Positions 62,627 to 64,000 of a stretch of DNA of 64,000 bases are shown piece by piece. The notes below the pieces were generated by a model. That model was not told the DNA's origin, ran no database searches, and saw only the letters and a program-made list of their open reading frames with translations. The position numbers and the translations under genes were made by a program. Source of the stretch: Fusibacter_C sp942493125 (lineage in GTDB: Bacteria > Bacillota > Clostridia > Peptostreptococcales > Acidaminobacteraceae); NCBI GenBank assembly GCA_942493125.1, contig OW818667.1, positions 1,922,001 through 1,986,000 of the forward strand, read 5' to 3'. Each line of letters opens with the position of its first letter. The first letter of the stretch is position 1.

Positions 62627-63681
62627 CGAATTTTGTAGATGTCCGATTCCATGTACTCTTTGTAGTTGGTTTTGTCGACCATGGAAGTTGGCACGAGGTA
62701 ATCCGCTTCGAGCGTTTCGCCCTGGAGCACTTTGAGGCCAAGGTCTACGGCGTCTCTGACCATGGATGGCGAGAATGTGTATGTCATAAATTCGATGCCT
62801 TCAAGGCCGGAATCTTCGATGATGTCCATGAATCCTGAGCTTGCAGCTACGCCGCTGATGAGTTTGATGTTGATTTTAGCGTCGCCGTCATAGTTTTTGA
62901 GCGCTTCTACGATGCCGAATACGATTTCATCGTCGTGTGTGAAGATTGCTTGGATGGATTCGATTTCTTCTTTTGTCTTTGTCGTCAGGTAGCTTTCCAT
63001 TTGTTCCATGGCTGTTTGTTGACTCCAGTTGGTCTCAAATGTTTGAACGATATTGAAATTAGGGTTGGCAGTTTTCTTAAAGCCGTTTGTCCGTTGTAAT
63101 GGCACGGATGATGAGTCGCCTTCAAACAATAGGAGATTCACTTTGCCTGCAGCAAGTTCAGTGGCAAATTTTTCGTTGAAGTATTCGCCTGCGCCTTCGC
63201 CGATGGCGTCATTGTCGCCCATTAGCGTTGCAGTTGGCATAAAATCAGAGATCATACGGTCGTAGATTATGAGTGGCACGCCTGCATCTTGGATGGTTTG
63301 AGCAGCACTTTTGAGCTCATCGCCGTTTACTGGCCATAAGACAAAAACGTCTGGATTCATCGCCAAAATCGTGTCGATGGCGTTGCTTTGTTCGCCCGAT
63401 TCAGCAGCTGTCATAAATTTGTAGTCAAAGCCATACTCTGCAGATAATGCTTTAACTTGTGCTTCGCAGTGTTGAATGGATTCTGCTGTAAAACCGTGGT
63501 CCGCGCTTGGTGTAACGACGCCCATCAACTTGCCTTTTAATGGCAATTCTGTAGCGGCTGGAGCAGCTGTTGTTGCTTGTTCAGCTTCTGTTGTACCTTC
63601 TGTTGTCGTTGTTGTGCCGCCACATGCTACTAACGCGAGCATCAACATCATAATCATAATGATTGATAACAACTTTTTCAT
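62608..63681 (-). CDS. ABC sugar transporter substrate-binding lipoprotein
   Basis: About 357 residues from the ATG at 63681 (GGAGG six bases before). Lipobox LALVACGG, then Thr/Ala-rich linker and a periplasmic-binding-protein type 1 fold: GVVTPSADHGFTAESIQHCEAQ, WPVNGDELKSAAQTI, DNDAIGEGAGEYF. Rbs/Xyl family (cluster 2 sugar). It delivers the sugar to the RbsA/RbsC pair encoded next. First structural gene after the regulator. Confidence 0.93.
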   Translation of the reverse strand: MKKLLSIIMIMMLMLALVACGGTTTTTEGTTEAEQATTAAPAATELPLKGKLMGVVTPSADHGFTAESIQHCEAQVKALSAEYGFDYKFMTAAESGEQSNAIDTILAMNPDVFVLWPVNGDELKSAAQTIQDAGVPLIIYDRMISDFMPTATLMGDNDAIGEGAGEYFNEKFATELAAGKVNLLLFEGDSSSVPLQRTNGFKKTANPNFNIVQTFETNWSQQTAMEQMESYLTTKTKEEIESIQAIFTHDDEIVFGIVEALKNYDGDAKINIKLISGVAASSGFMDIIEDSGLEGIEFMTYTFSPSMVRDAVDLGLKVLQGETLEADYLVPTSMVDKTNYKEYMESDIYKIRYSLGK

Positions 63682-63722
63682 ATACATCCTCCTCGTTCTT
63701 ATAGATAGATACACCTTATATT

Positions 63723-64000
63723 CTAGGCTTTAAAAATAGCCGTTGAATCGCGCAATATCAGTTTGTGTGGCAAAAACGAACTGCCACCCGAAGTATCAGT
63801 CGTACCATTCGCATCTTTCGAATCTTTCGCATCTTTCACATAGGACTTGATTTTTTTTATGAGCAGCTCCGCACTGCTTTTACCGAGTGAATAGCCCGGT
63901 TGGGATACCGTCGTGAGCATCGGTTTGAACATGCTGGCGTACTCGACGTCGTCAAACCCTACGATGGAAACATCCTCCGGTATCTTCAGACCCATTTCTT
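63723..64000 (-). CDS. LacI family regulator, 5' end outside window
   Basis: Frame open to the window edge; only the C-terminal 90 or so residues are seen. GLKIPEDVSIVGFDDVEYA and TTVSQPGYSLGKSSAELL are the LacI ligand-domain C-terminus. A short insertion of (KDA/S) repeats from a 9-base tandem repeat (GCATCTTTC) lies before the last strand. Likely controls the adjacent transporter operon. DNA-binding part not visible. Confidence 0.9.
   Translation of the reverse strand, partial: EMGLKIPEDVSIVGFDDVEYASMFKPMLTTVSQPGYSLGKSSAELLIKKIKSYVKDAKDSKDANGTTDTSGGSSFLPHKLILRDSTAIFKA

Noticed and set aside
62457..62741. ORF of 94 residues overlapping the binding-protein end
   Set aside because: Out of frame with the conserved gene, composition unlike a protein; no ribosome site.

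Overview
The window looks like a chromosomal stretch of a low-GC, Gram-positive anaerobe, most likely a member of the Clostridia. This is an inference from strong AGGAGG-type ribosome binding sites, lipoprotein signals without outer-membrane machinery, a sigma-54-driven cysteine desulfidase gene of the clostridial CdsB type, and hemerythrin and ferredoxin-like redox proteins. No rRNA, tRNA, CRISPR array, prophage or transposase gene was seen.

Layout. 1-5.6 kb: end of a diguanylate cyclase, an HD-GYP protein, a membrane protein, a TetR/hydrolase pair and a membrane-anchored MutS-like ATPase. 5.6-8 kb: an AlbA_2 regulator next to a methyltransferase and a truncated VOC gene, bounded by copies of the regulator's own 3' end and of one palindrome. 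8-18 kb: DUF4386 protein, Crp-type regulator, GH3 lipoprotein, AAA/DUF4143 ATPase, rlmH with a phosphoesterase, a DUF362 ferredoxin-like protein, a glucosaminidase and a GPH-type sugar symporter. 18.5-26 kb: cysteine desulfidase with a sigma-54 promoter and upstream activator palindromes, Lon, an EF-hand protein and a sigma-54 activator that is a good candidate for the cognate regulator. 26-31 kb: an EAL/HDOD protein, a DUF1858/unknown/hemerythrin operon and a GGDEF/HD-GYP protein. 31-38 kb: lplA and the four genes of a pyruvate-dehydrogenase-type complex behind a Fur-like box. 38-48 kb: two more GGDEF proteins, two secreted cell-wall proteins with a common mature N-terminus, and YbaK. 48-55 kb: DNA repair, a sirtuin, MsrB, a self-regulated PadR operon and lipA. 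55-64 kb: a sugar locus (LacI-type regulator, binding protein, ABC transporter, Gfo/Idh/MocA dehydrogenase, TIM-barrel epimerase and GH26 glycosidase).

The most unusual content is non-coding. Two dispersed palindromic repeat families run through the window. The first (seven loci) is about 112-115 bp when complete, with GGAAATTGCATAATT terminal inverted repeats and TA flanks at several copies, like a MITE. The second (GTGCCAGGTAGAT...) is REP-like, is confined to 55-59 kb, brackets the GH26 gene and supplies the C-terminal codons of the dehydrogenase. The cysteine desulfidase control region is also notable: a sigma-70 promoter with a short terminated transcript (candidate small RNA), then two or three helically spaced palindromes, then a near-consensus sigma-54 promoter.

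How the genes work together. Six proteins make, break or sense cyclic di-GMP, suggesting heavy second-messenger control of surface behaviour. Lipoate salvage (lplA) is cotranscribed with the lipoate-dependent dehydrogenase, and lipoyl synthase (lipA) is nearby. The 55-64 kb locus would import a sugar, oxidise and isomerise it, and release it from a polymer outside the cell.
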